Of a stretch of DNA of 49,798 bases, positions 17,663-28,255 are shown piece by piece. Under the pieces are notes generated by a model that searched no databases, was not told the DNA's origin, and saw only the letters and a list, made by a program, of their open reading frames with translations. Each line of letters starts with the position of its first letter. Position 1 is the stretch's first letter. Position numbers and translations under genes: made by a program. Source of the stretch: Methylophilaceae bacterium (GTDB lineage Bacteria; Pseudomonadota; Gammaproteobacteria; Burkholderiales; Methylophilaceae); contig JAABQZ010000007.1 in NCBI GenBank assembly GCA_011391175.1, positions 1-49,798 on the forward strand, read 5' to 3'.

Positions 17663-19123
17663 ATGTCAGCCCACATTTCAAACGTACGCCCTGCCCCAGA
17701 CCAAGTGATTGTCGATATTGCCAATTATGTTGCAGATTTTACCATTCAATCTGACGAGGCATTTGATACTGCACGCAATTGCTTAATGGACACACTCGGT
17801 TGTGGATTTGAGGCACTTGATTACCCTGCCTGCACCAAAGTACTTGGCCCAGTCATTCCAGGCACAATCGTGCCAAATGGTGCAAAAGTGCCAGGCACCA
17901 GCTATCAGTTAGACCCTGTTCTAGCTGCATTTAATATAGGCGCGATGATTCGTTGGCTAGATTTTAACGACACTTGGCTGGCTGCAGAGTGGGGTCATCC
18001 TTCCGATAATTTAGGTGGCATTTTGGCTTGTGCTGATTATATTTCGCGCAAAAACGTAGCAGAAGGAAAAGCACCACTCACCATTAAAGACGTACTCACT
18101 GCCATGATTAAGGCGCATGAGATTCAAGGCGTATTTGCTTTGGAAAACAGCTTTAACCGGGTTGGCTTGGATCATGTGATTTTAGTGAAAATCGCTTCAA
18201 CAGCGGTAGTAACAAAATTACTAGGCGGCAATAAAGAAGATATCATCAATGCGGTTTCTAACGCATTTGTGGATGGACAAAGTTTGCGCACGTATCGTCA
18301 TAGCCCAAATACTGGCTCGCGCAAATCGTGGGCAGCAGGCGATGCAACCTCTAGAGCAGTTAGATTGGCATGGCTAACTTTGCAGGGTGAAATGGGTTAT
18401 CCAAGCGCACTGACTGCAAAAACTTGGGGCTTTTATGATGTGCTATTCAAAGGTAATGCCTTTAAATTTCAGCGTGATTACGGCAGCTACGTCATGGAGC
18501 AAGTGTTATTTAAAATCAGCTTTCCTGCAGAGTTTCATGCGCAAACTGCGGTGGAATGTGCCATTCAACTCAATGCGCAAGTGGGCAGTGAATTACAAAC
18601 TTTAGAGCAAATCGCGCAGATTGATAAAATCATCATTACCACGCACGAATCCGCAATCCGTATTATCGACAAAACTGGACCACTTGATAACCCAGCTGAT
18701 CGCGACCATTGTATTCAATATATGGCAGCAGTTGGCTTACTCAAAGGTAATTTAACGGCATTGGATTATGAAGATGCGGCAGCCGCTGACCCACGCATTG
18801 ACGCGATTCGCAGCAAAATGACTTGTGTAGAAAAAGCTGAATATACGACAGACTATCACGACCCAGAAAAACGCTCGATTGCCAATGCAATTCAAGTGTT
18901 TTTTAAAGATGGCTCAAGCTCAGACAAGATTGCGGTGGAATACCCAATTGGGCATCGCCGCCGCCGCGGTGAAGGCATTCCAGAGTTAGTGAAAAAATTC
19001 AAAGTCAACTTAGCGCGTAAGTTTGACACAAAAAAACAAGCGGATATTTTAGCTTTGTGTCTAGACCAAGCTAAGCTAGAAGCTACGCCAGTCAACGTGT
19101 TTGTGGATATGCTGGTGGTTTAA
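17663..19123 (+). CDS. prpD: 2-methylcitrate dehydratase
   Basis: An MmgE/PrpD-family, cofactor-independent dehydratase converting 2-methylcitrate to 2-methyl-cis-aconitate. Its 486 residues match E. coli PrpD (483). Family segments include [51 protein letters not shown] and YPIGHRRRR. The product needs an aconitase to become 2-methylisocitrate; acnB sits at the left end of the window, and no acnD/prpF pair is seen. It is separated from prpC by a 170-nt palindromic spacer, unlike the overlaps upstream, so it may be expressed at a different level. AAAGG ten nt before the ATG is the likely ribosome-binding site. Confidence 0.96.
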   Translation: MSAHISNVRPAPDQVIVDIANYVADFTIQSDEAFDTARNCLMDTLGCGFEALDYPACTKVLGPVIPGTIVPNGAKVPGTSYQLDPVLAAFNIGAMIRWLDFNDTWLAAEWGHPSDNLGGILACADYISRKNVAEGKAPLTIKDVLTAMIKAHEIQGVFALENSFNRVGLDHVILVKIASTAVVTKLLGGNKEDIINAVSNAFVDGQSLRTYRHSPNTGSRKSWAAGDATSRAVRLAWLTLQGEMGYPSALTAKTWGFYDVLFKGNAFKFQRDYGSYVMEQVLFKISFPAEFHAQTAVECAIQLNAQVGSELQTLEQIAQIDKIIITTHESAIRIIDKTGPLDNPADRDHCIQYMAAVGLLKGNLTALDYEDAAAADPRIDAIRSKMTCVEKAEYTTDYHDPEKRSIANAIQVFFKDGSSSDKIAVEYPIGHRRRRGEGIPELVKKFKVNLARKFDTKKQADILALCLDQAKLEATPVNVFVDMLVV

Positions 19124-19152
19124 AACGATTAAATAACGGCGACAAAAAATAA

Positions 19153-19191
19153 ATGCTCTGCAAGCCAATATCCAAGCGGCTTGCAGAGCAT
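19153..19191. repeat. Dispersed hairpin repeat, copy B (possible prpD terminator)
   Basis: A perfect 14-bp stem, ATGCTCTGCAAGCC paired with GGCTTGCAGAGCAT, with loop AATATCCAAGC. It lies 29 nt after the prpD stop. It lacks a U-tract, so Rho-independent termination would be weak. The loop sequence is shared with the three other copies. Confidence 0.8.
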
Positions 19192-19279
19192 CAAAATGAA
19201 TGCCCAATTGATTCAAGCGCTTTATTTTAAAATGAATAGCATTTAAACCCATAAAAACGCAGCTCCAAATTTAAGGTAA

Positions 19280-20686
<1,407 letters not shown>

Positions 20687-20704
20687 CTTTTAGGGGTTAC
20701 CGCG

Positions 20705-22044
<1,340 letters not shown>

Positions 22045-22059
22045 TCTCTTGGAAAAACC

Positions 22060-22410
22060 TTGCGTATATTGCCAGCACTGAGAATTGGTGCAGGCTCCAG
22101 CCTAGTTGCTTTAATTTTTTTATGTCTGGCTTGGGAGAGTGTTATGGCACCATTCAAGCCAAATGGCTCATTTCTGATATTAAAAACACTACCTCTATTA
22201 TTGCCTTTACTCGGCATACTCAAAGGCCGCCGCTATACTTACCAATGGGCGAGCATGTTTATCCTGCTGTACTTTACCGAAGGCGTAGTGAGGGCTTGGT
22301 CTGACACAGGTTTATCTGCAAAATTGGCAATGATAGAAGTCGTCTTTTCTATCGTATTTTTTATGTGCACAATTTATTACGCAAAACTCACAAGACAGCT
22401 GCCGCAATAA
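22060..22410 (+). CDS. DUF2069 inner-membrane protein
   Basis: A 116-residue hydrophobic protein with about four predicted membrane helices (roughly 10-28, 40-53, 63-77 and 88-106) and a basic C-terminus. The RRYTYQWASMFILLYFTEGVVRAW region is characteristic of DUF2069. The start is TTG at 22060 with GGA eight nt before it. It follows wrbA closely, so the two are probably co-transcribed. The family has no established function. Confidence 0.8.
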   Translation: MRILPALRIGAGSSLVALIFLCLAWESVMAPFKPNGSFLILKTLPLLLPLLGILKGRRYTYQWASMFILLYFTEGVVRAWSDTGLSAKLAMIEVVFSIVFFMCTIYYAKLTRQLPQ

Positions 22411-22461
22411 AGCCGCCATCCTTTATAATAAAAGCATGAAAATTCTGACTTTTAAACCCGC

Positions 22462-23205
22462 ATGAAAATACTACTGTCTAATGACGATGGCTATTTTGCG
22501 CCGGGCTTGAATATATTAGCGCAACACCTGAGCCAGATTGCCGAGATTACCGTGGTGGCGCCAGAACGTAACCGCAGTGGTGCCAGTAACTCATTGACTT
22601 TAGATCGCCCGCTCAGTGTTAAAAAAGCCAGTAACGGCTTTTTTTATGTGAATGGTACGCCAACAGATTGTGTGCATATCGCATTAACAGGCTTGATGGA
22701 TAGCATGCCTGATATGGTGATTTCTGGCATTAACGATGGCGCCAACATGGGCGACGACACTATTTATAGTGGCACTGTCGCAGCAGCCATGGAAGGTTAT
22801 CTGCTAGATATTCCCTCTTTTGCAGTTTCTATGTCGCAACACAACCCCACCCATTTTGATAGCGCTGCACAGGTGGTGATGGAGCTGGTACAACATTACA
22901 AAAAAACTGGTTTTTCTAGCCCAACCCTGCTCAATATTAATGTGCCGGATGTGCCTTATAATGAGTTAAAAGGCAAAGTGATCACCCGCCTAGGCAAGCG
23001 CCACAAAGCCGACCCAGTGATTCAACTTAAAACGCCGCGTAATGAAACGGTATATTGGGTAGGCGCCGCAGGCAAGCCGAATGACGGCGGCGAAGGCACT
23101 GATTTTTATGCGGTTGCACATAATCAAGTTTCTATTTCGCCTATTCAGGTAGATTTGACAAAATATAGCCAAATGAATGACATCAAAGATTGGCTGAATA
23201 AGTAA
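22462..23205 (+). CDS. surE: 5'/3'-nucleotidase SurE
   Basis: A metal-dependent survival-protein phosphatase acting on nucleoside monophosphates and short polyphosphates. 247 residues (253 in E. coli). The N-terminal metal site is [10 protein letters not shown], and [10 protein letters not shown] and [25 protein letters not shown] are diagnostic. pcm starts 1 nt after its stop. It is first of the conserved surE-pcm-nlpD cluster. Confidence 0.97.
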   Translation: MKILLSNDDGYFAPGLNILAQHLSQIAEITVVAPERNRSGASNSLTLDRPLSVKKASNGFFYVNGTPTDCVHIALTGLMDSMPDMVISGINDGANMGDDTIYSGTVAAAMEGYLLDIPSFAVSMSQHNPTHFDSAAQVVMELVQHYKKTGFSSPTLLNINVPDVPYNELKGKVITRLGKRHKADPVIQLKTPRNETVYWVGAAGKPNDGGEGTDFYAVAHNQVSISPIQVDLTKYSQMNDIKDWLNK

Positions 23206-23206
23206 T

Positions 23207-23878
23207 ATGGCATTAGCGAAACCTACAACCAACAAAGCAGGTATTGGCATGACATCTCTTAGAACGAGAGAGCGTATGTTGGTGCGTCTGCGTGAGCAAG
23301 GCATTAAAGATGAAGTTGTGTTGCATGCCATGGGCGAGATTCCGCGGCATATTTTTGTGGATGACGCGCTGTCAACGCGTGCCTACGAAGACGTTGCGTT
23401 GCCAATTGGTTTTGCACAAACAATCTCGCAGCCTTACATTGTGGCGCGCATGACCGAGATTTTGCGCAACGGCAAACAGTTAAATAAAGTATTAGAAGTT
23501 GGCACTGGCTGCGGCTACCAAACTGCGGTGCTGTCAAAGGTCGCTAAAGAAGTGTTATCCGTGGAGCGTATTCGCCCGCTACTGATGAAAGCGCGCGGGC
23601 ATTTACGTACACTTAAATGCAGCAATGTAAAGTTAGATCATGCGGATGGAAGTAATGGATTAAGCGCATACGCGCCTTTCGACGGCATTATCGTCACTGC
23701 TGCAGCCAGTCATGTGCCGCAAGAATTGTTAGAACAACTGGCCGTAGGCGGACGCATGGTCATACCAGTAGGTACCAGCACGCAAATATTACACTTAATA
23801 GAAAAAACTGCCACCGACTATAAACAAACCAAGCTAGAGCCGGTAAAATTTGTACCTTTATTGGGTGGCATCAGTTAA
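23207..23878 (+). CDS. pcm: Protein-L-isoaspartate O-methyltransferase
   Basis: Repairs isoaspartyl residues in aged proteins using S-adenosylmethionine. 223 residues, slightly longer than E. coli Pcm (208) at the N-terminus. The SAM-binding motif VLEVGTGCGYQTAV lies near 90-103, and ISQPYIVARMTE and IIVTAAASHVP are family motifs. An internal ATG at 23249 (MTSLRTRER) is an alternative start. The stop overlaps the nlpD start by 1 nt (TAATG). Confidence 0.95.
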   Translation: MALAKPTTNKAGIGMTSLRTRERMLVRLREQGIKDEVVLHAMGEIPRHIFVDDALSTRAYEDVALPIGFAQTISQPYIVARMTEILRNGKQLNKVLEVGTGCGYQTAVLSKVAKEVLSVERIRPLLMKARGHLRTLKCSNVKLDHADGSNGLSAYAPFDGIIVTAAASHVPQELLEQLAVGGRMVIPVGTSTQILHLIEKTATDYKQTKLEPVKFVPLLGGIS

Positions 23879-24885
23879 TGCGCGTTTTTGTCGGGGTTCT
23901 ATTTATCTTGCTAACAGCTTGTACAAGCAACCCACCTGCTCCAGTAATAGACCGCATGCCACAAAGCAAACCCCAGCCTCCAGCAATTAAACCAATCAGC
24001 AAAAGCACGGACTCAGACAAGGATTGGCGTCCTGATAGCCATATTGTTAAAAAAGGCGATACGCTGTTTGGCCTTGGCTTAGAGTACGGCATAGATTATA
24101 AAGAAATTGCCTCCGCCAATAATATTGCACCGCCTTACCCAATTAAAATTGGCCAAAAGTTAGATTTAACTAGCTTTAAAACTAAGCCTGCAGTAGTTGC
24201 AGCTGGCAATTCAGTAGATGGTAAAAATGAGGATGGTGTCGTCATTACGCCGATGAAAACTGAGCCAGCGGTAGTGGGTGATACAACAACACCTACTACT
24301 AGCGCAGGCGCAGACAAGCTGATTGTTTCTGCAGTAACACCTACACTTAGTGAGCCGAAAGCCATACGCGAACCGTACAGCCTAGAAGCGATGAATCGGA
24401 CGCCAAGCACTAGTAGCCAACCGAGTACAACAAACACAGTAGCGACTAAACCTGCTGAAACAAAACCAGCAGAAACTGCAAGTATTGTTACCACAGGCGC
24501 GGCAGCCACAGGTGATGAATCGATTGCTTGGGCATGGCCAACGCAAGGTAGAATCAGCGCAAACTTTAACGAAGCCACCAATAAAGGTATTGATATTGCA
24601 GGTGAAACTGGCCAAGCCATTAAGGCGGCCAGCACTGGTAAAGTAATTTACAGTGGCTCAGATTTGCGCGGCTACGGCAAATTAGTGATTGTTAAGCACA
24701 ATAAAACCTATTTATCTGTATACGCGCACAACAGTAAAATTGTGGTGAAAGAAGGCCAAAATGTAGTCACTGGACAAAAAATTGCCGAGATGGGCAACAC
24801 CGATAGCAACACCACAAAACTACATTTTGAAATTCGTCGCTTGGGTAAATCTGTTGACCCAGCTAAGTATTTAAATCAGAATTAG
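23878..24885 (+). CDS. nlpD: NlpD-like murein hydrolase activator lipoprotein
   Basis: 335 residues. A short signal peptide ends in the lipobox LLTAC (C15), so it is an outer-membrane or periplasmic lipoprotein. A LysM domain is at about 54-100 (HIVKKGDTLFGLGLEYGI), followed by a Thr/Pro/Ala-rich linker. The C-terminal LytM/M23 domain (about 220-332) ends with KLHFEIR. The zinc-site His is replaced in NKGIDIAG, as in enterobacterial NlpD, so it probably activates an amidase rather than cutting peptidoglycan. Gene order fits NlpD, but rpoS, the usual next gene, is absent. Confidence 0.92.
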   Translation: MRVFVGVLFILLTACTSNPPAPVIDRMPQSKPQPPAIKPISKSTDSDKDWRPDSHIVKKGDTLFGLGLEYGIDYKEIASANNIAPPYPIKIGQKLDLTSFKTKPAVVAAGNSVDGKNEDGVVITPMKTEPAVVGDTTTPTTSAGADKLIVSAVTPTLSEPKAIREPYSLEAMNRTPSTSSQPSTTNTVATKPAETKPAETASIVTTGAAATGDESIAWAWPTQGRISANFNEATNKGIDIAGETGQAIKAASTGKVIYSGSDLRGYGKLVIVKHNKTYLSVYAHNSKIVVKEGQNVVTGQKIAEMGNTDSNTTKLHFEIRRLGKSVDPAKYLNQN

Positions 24886-24934
24886 TTTCTAAGCTAGCAT
24901 TTAATTAGCATATCCAAACTTAAGGGGATTTGTC

Positions 24935-25300
24935 ATGGCCGCACCACTGAAAAAAGAACCGAATAAATATGCAAAAAACGCAGATATAGAAGCCGACACA
25001 CCTTTAAAAACCATCATTTCTGTCGTGGGAGTCGTACTCATGTTGATTGGTCTTGTGGGTATTGGCTTAGAGTTTTTTAAAGAAGGTGGTTGGCTAAAAT
25101 CTTCGTTAGCTTGGTTGTTTGAATCCACCACCCGCATGATGTTTATCCCCGTGATCATTTTTGTATTGTGGCTACTAAATCGCATGATGTCGTCTACCAA
25201 CCCAAACGAGAGCAAAAAAACTGGCAACATCCCGATGTACGCCATGATGGCAGTGGGTGCGTTTTATGTGTATAGATTTGTCACGACTGGCGGCTTGTAA
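24935..25300 (+). CDS. Small three-helix membrane protein of unknown function
   Basis: 121 residues with a charged N-terminus (MAAPLKKEPNKYAK) and hydrophobic segments near 24-46, 69-85 and 99-116. The spacing of AAGGGG to the ATG (24921-24926) supports expression. I do not recognise a family. It occupies the position where rpoS follows nlpD in many proteobacteria and is followed by a terminator. Confidence 0.7.
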   Translation: MAAPLKKEPNKYAKNADIEADTPLKTIISVVGVVLMLIGLVGIGLEFFKEGGWLKSSLAWLFESTTRMMFIPVIIFVLWLLNRMMSSTNPNESKKTGNIPMYAMMAVGAFYVYRFVTTGGL

Positions 25301-25313
25301 ATTTCAATCATCA

Positions 25314-25342
25314 TAAAAAAACCACTCAATGAGTGGCTTTTT
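25314..25342. terminator. Bidirectional Rho-independent terminator
   Basis: An A-tract, CCACTC, a short loop, GAGTGG and CTTTTTT lie between the small membrane protein gene (+) and the thioredoxin gene (-). It can serve both converging transcripts. Confidence 0.88.
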
Positions 25343-25380
25343 TATTAGCTAGTTTATCCTGCAATCTAATCAAACTTTTT

Positions 25381-25752
25381 TTAGTGTTTCTTTTGTGCTT
25401 CGGCCGCGTAATGCTCATGTACCGCCGTCATGTCGCGTTCACGTGCCCATTTAATAATTTCTTCTAGCGCTGCAGCACCAATCTCGCCCACTTGGGTATG
25501 AATGCCTGCCTGGTCACGGATAATCAAGATGCCTGGGATTTGCGCCACTTCAAAGTATTCGCTAATTTCAGGATCCGCTTCTGTATCTACCATGCCAAAT
25601 ACGATATCTGGATGATTCTCTGAAACTGCTTTAAATGCGGGTGTAAAAGCCACACAGGGCTCGCACCACGGCGCCCAAAAATCCACAATCACAAAAGCAT
25701 TGCTTTCTATAGTGGCTTTAAAATTTGCTTTAGTGAGTGCTACAACTGCCAT
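25381..25752 (-). CDS. Thioredoxin-family protein with CEPC active site
   Basis: About 123 residues with a thioredoxin fold. The redox motif is WCEPC instead of the usual WCGPC, inside VIVDFWAPWCEPC, and the cis-proline is in QIPGILI. There is no signal peptide, so it is probably cytoplasmic. The ATG at 25752 is preferred (AAAGG about 12 nt upstream) over one seven codons earlier. The C-terminus is extended by a charged helix ending EAQKKH. The Glu in the motif should shift redox potential. A disulphide reductase role is likely, but the partner is unknown. Confidence 0.88.
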   Translation of the reverse strand: MAVVALTKANFKATIESNAFVIVDFWAPWCEPCVAFTPAFKAVSENHPDIVFGMVDTEADPEISEYFEVAQIPGILIIRDQAGIHTQVGEIGAAALEEIIKWARERDMTAVHEHYAAEAQKKH

Positions 25753-25843
25753 GATTTTGCCTTTAATTGCCATTAATTTTGTTAACGCGTGATTTTAACA
25801 GAGCTTGGTATTTAAGTTAAGCACTAAAAATAATATAAATATC

Positions 25844-25880
25844 TGCCCTGAAAGCCAATATCCATGAGGGCTGCAGGGCA
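25844..25880. repeat. Dispersed hairpin repeat, copy C
   Basis: TGCCCTGAAAGCC, loop AATATCCATGA, then GGGCTGCAGGGCA. The basal stem TGCCCTG/CAGGGCA differs from copy B (TGCTCTG/CAGAGCA) by a compensatory pair change. It lies just past the stop of the TPR regulator-like gene, upstream of the thioredoxin gene (both minus strand). Confidence 0.75.
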
Positions 25881-25887
25881 TATATTT

Positions 25888-27504
25888 TTAAGGAGCTTTC
25901 GAGGCATAGTGTAAAACAGTTTTCCGCCATATATCCACTTGTTCAGTCTCTAATGCCTTATCTGTCCAAAGTGTAAAGGCAGGTTGATTTATTTTATCAC
26001 CAGTCAGTCGGTAAAGAATCTCGAATTTTTTAAACACATCATCTTGCATGCCTAACTGTTCATAGGCCAACAACGCAAAAAAATGGCAAGGAATAAAACT
26101 AGGTACCATGCTACAGCCCTTCTCGTGAGCCGCAATGGCTTTTTTATAATCCCTAAGCACATAATAGCTATTGCCATGCGCCATTTCATAAAAAACATTG
26201 GTAATCGGTGTAAAGCGCTTGGCTTTTTCTATGTAATACAGCGACTCCTCACCTAATCCTGCCGAAGACAATGCAATCGATAGAAATAAAAGCGCCTCGG
26301 CATTGTTAGGGTCTAGCGCTACAGCTCGACGTGATTCCGCAATGGATTCATCGCGATTTCTAAGCCAAAGATGCGCCCAGCCTAATATTGAAATAGCATA
26401 AGCAGATTTTGGTTCTAGCTCTACAGCACGTTCTGCATACGACAAAGCAAGGTCTAAAACTGCTGGATCATGATTCCATTTTTGCGACCACGATAAATCC
26501 AATGACCTCGCTAACCAAGCGTGTGCAGCCGCATAGTTAGAGTCTAAAGCCAATGCTTTGTTATATAGTGCTATTGCTTCACAGGTGGTTTTTTCGGTGT
26601 ATCTTCTATGCGCGGCAATGGCTTGCAGCAAATAATCATGCGCTTCTATGCTTTTAGTTTCTTGAACGCCAAAAAACGTGGCCTCAGCCCCATCTAGCTT
26701 AATTTGCAACATACTAACAATACTTTGCGTAAGCTCATCTTGCAGGGCAAAAATATCTTTCAGTTCACGGTCGAAACGGTCAGACCATATATGTCCGCCG
26801 TGTTGCGTATCCACTAATTGTGCCGTCACACGCACTTGATTCCCCGCATATTGCACGCTACCTTCTAACAAGTAACGAACGCCTAATTCTGTTGCGATTT
26901 CTTTTGAGGTTTTTGCGGTATTTTTATACGAAAAAGAAGATTGTCTGGAAATAACGAATAAGCCGGACAGCCTTGAGAACATGGCAATCAGGCTATCCAC
27001 AACACCATCTGTAAAATACTCTTTTGTATTATCAACACCGATATTAGCAAACGGCAATACTGCCAGTGAAGGTCTGTCTTCTATCAGGCGCGGCGCGCTG
27101 CTGGTGGCTAGCTCTGGTTTAGCTGACTGACTTTGCCGCAAAGCAATCTCCAGCACGTAGCCGCCTTTGGGGAAGTCAATGCGCACAGCATCTTCTTTGC
27201 CACCGTGATTGGCAGATGGCGTATCGTAATACTCGCGCAGCTTGTTGCGAAGCCTTGTGGCCTCTACCCGCACAATCGCGTCTAAACTAGGGTCAAAATC
27301 ATCTTTGCGGTCAAAGACCTCTAGCGCAATTGTGAAGCCTTTTAATCTACCCGCTTCGCATGCCAAGGTATTGGTGACAAGGTAATCCAAAAAACGCTGT
27401 TGACGTGGCGAGCCAGCAAAAAATGGGCTGGCCAACATGGTCGCTAAGCTAGCACGTATTTGGTCTTGTTCTATTTGTGTCCACTGTTGTTCCACAGCTT
27501 CCAT
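25888..27504 (-). CDS. Winged-helix-like / FlgO-TolB-like / TPR protein
   Basis: 538 residues. The N-terminal region (about 20-125; SPRQQRFLDYLV, DPSLDAIVRVEATRLRNKL, FPKGGYVLEI) matches the DNA-binding-like module of CadC/adenylate-cyclase-associated TPR proteins. A FlgO/TolB-N-like domain follows at about 145-275 (SLAVLPFANI, DGVVDSLIAMFSRL, YLLEGSVQ, IWSDRFDR). TPR repeats fill about 295-510 (ALALDSNYAAAHAWLARSL, AVALDPNNAEALLFLSIAL). No membrane helix is evident. It may be a regulator. It is divergent from the small secreted protein gene, and the shared intergenic region has two inverted repeats. Confidence 0.83.
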   Translation of the reverse strand: MEAVEQQWTQIEQDQIRASLATMLASPFFAGSPRQQRFLDYLVTNTLACEAGRLKGFTIALEVFDRKDDFDPSLDAIVRVEATRLRNKLREYYDTPSANHGGKEDAVRIDFPKGGYVLEIALRQSQSAKPELATSSAPRLIEDRPSLAVLPFANIGVDNTKEYFTDGVVDSLIAMFSRLSGLFVISRQSSFSYKNTAKTSKEIATELGVRYLLEGSVQYAGNQVRVTAQLVDTQHGGHIWSDRFDRELKDIFALQDELTQSIVSMLQIKLDGAEATFFGVQETKSIEAHDYLLQAIAAHRRYTEKTTCEAIALYNKALALDSNYAAAHAWLARSLDLSWSQKWNHDPAVLDLALSYAERAVELEPKSAYAISILGWAHLWLRNRDESIAESRRAVALDPNNAEALLFLSIALSSAGLGEESLYYIEKAKRFTPITNVFYEMAHGNSYYVLRDYKKAIAAHEKGCSMVPSFIPCHFFALLAYEQLGMQDDVFKKFEILYRLTGDKINQPAFTLWTDKALETEQVDIWRKTVLHYASKAP

Positions 27505-27528
27505 CCCAGCCTTTGTTATTGTAGTGTA

Positions 27529-27633
27529 AGTAACGCTATCAATGCCGCGTTACTAACTGTATCTAACTTCTAGCCATCATAACAAAATTTTATATTGTGC
27601 ATACACATCTGAACGAACATTAATCGAATGTTC
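27529..27633. promoter_or_regulatory. Divergent intergenic region with two inverted repeats
   Basis: AGTAACGC (27529-27536) pairs with GCGTTACT (27547-27554), and GAACATT (27615-27621) pairs with AATGTTC (27627-27633). Both are perfect. They lie between the TPR regulator-like gene and the secreted protein gene and are candidate operators. Confidence 0.45.
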
Positions 27634-27663
27634 TGGATGCCACATAATATGAGGAGATTAAAA

Positions 27664-28149
27664 ATGTTTACACTTAACCAACCTACCATTACCGCAGCAG
27701 TTTTTGCAGTATTTTCTTTAACCGCGATCAATGCTAATGCAGAATCTGTTGCAGGGCAAGGCAAGTGTACTTATAAACCAACCGCAGCCAATGTTGCCAA
27801 TACCGATGGTTACGCCGTGATGTTAAGTGAAACCATTTGCGCCTCTAGTGGCGGCTTTATCGAAGGCGCAACAGTTTCAAATCCAGAAATTGCCAATTTG
27901 CACCAAGGCACTGGTGAACATTCTGGCTACTACACCATTACTAACGGTACGGATTCAACCATTGCCAAATGGGCTGGCAACGTAAACACAGTAATGAAAG
28001 ATGGCAACCCAATGACCAGCTTTAAAGGAAAATGGGAGTATGTAGGCGGTACTGGAAAATATAACAGCGTTAAGGGCAAAGGCGAGTACAACGGCTATTT
28101 TACTTCTGCCACAGAATACACCGTGGATTGGAAAGGCCGTAAAGATTAA
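27664..28149 (+). CDS. Small secreted protein of unknown function
   Basis: 161 residues from the ATG at 27664, chosen because GAGGAG (27651-27656) lies eight nt upstream; a longer reading from 27628 lacks such a site. An N-terminal signal peptide ends near INANAES. The mature part is rich in Gly, Thr and Tyr with beta-strand-like repeats (GKWEYVGGTGKYN, GKGEYNGYF, TEYTVDWKG) and one Cys pair (C in GKCTYK and ETICASS). It could be a periplasmic beta-barrel-type protein. I do not assign a function. Confidence 0.8.
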   Translation: MFTLNQPTITAAVFAVFSLTAINANAESVAGQGKCTYKPTAANVANTDGYAVMLSETICASSGGFIEGATVSNPEIANLHQGTGEHSGYYTITNGTDSTIAKWAGNVNTVMKDGNPMTSFKGKWEYVGGTGKYNSVKGKGEYNGYFTSATEYTVDWKGRKD

Positions 28150-28174
28150 ACAAAACTATTTTTTTGCTTTTCTT

Positions 28175-28211
28175 TCAAACCACGCAATTCATTATAAACA
28201 ACGTGGTTTGA
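28175..28211 (+). terminator. Putative terminator hairpin
   Basis: Perfect 10-bp arms TCAAACCACG and CGTGGTTTGA are separated by a 17-nt loop, 26 nt after the secreted protein gene. The following TTTCCC is a poor U-tract, so termination is plausible but not certain. Confidence 0.5.
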
Positions 28212-28255
28212 TTTCCCTAATTAGTTTTTATTTTGCATAAAAGCAGAGGCATATC

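Noticed and set aside
23878-24885. An active M23 endopeptidase instead of an NlpD-type activator
   Set aside because: The first zinc-ligand His of M23 enzymes is replaced (NKGIDIAG), and gene order fits NlpD.
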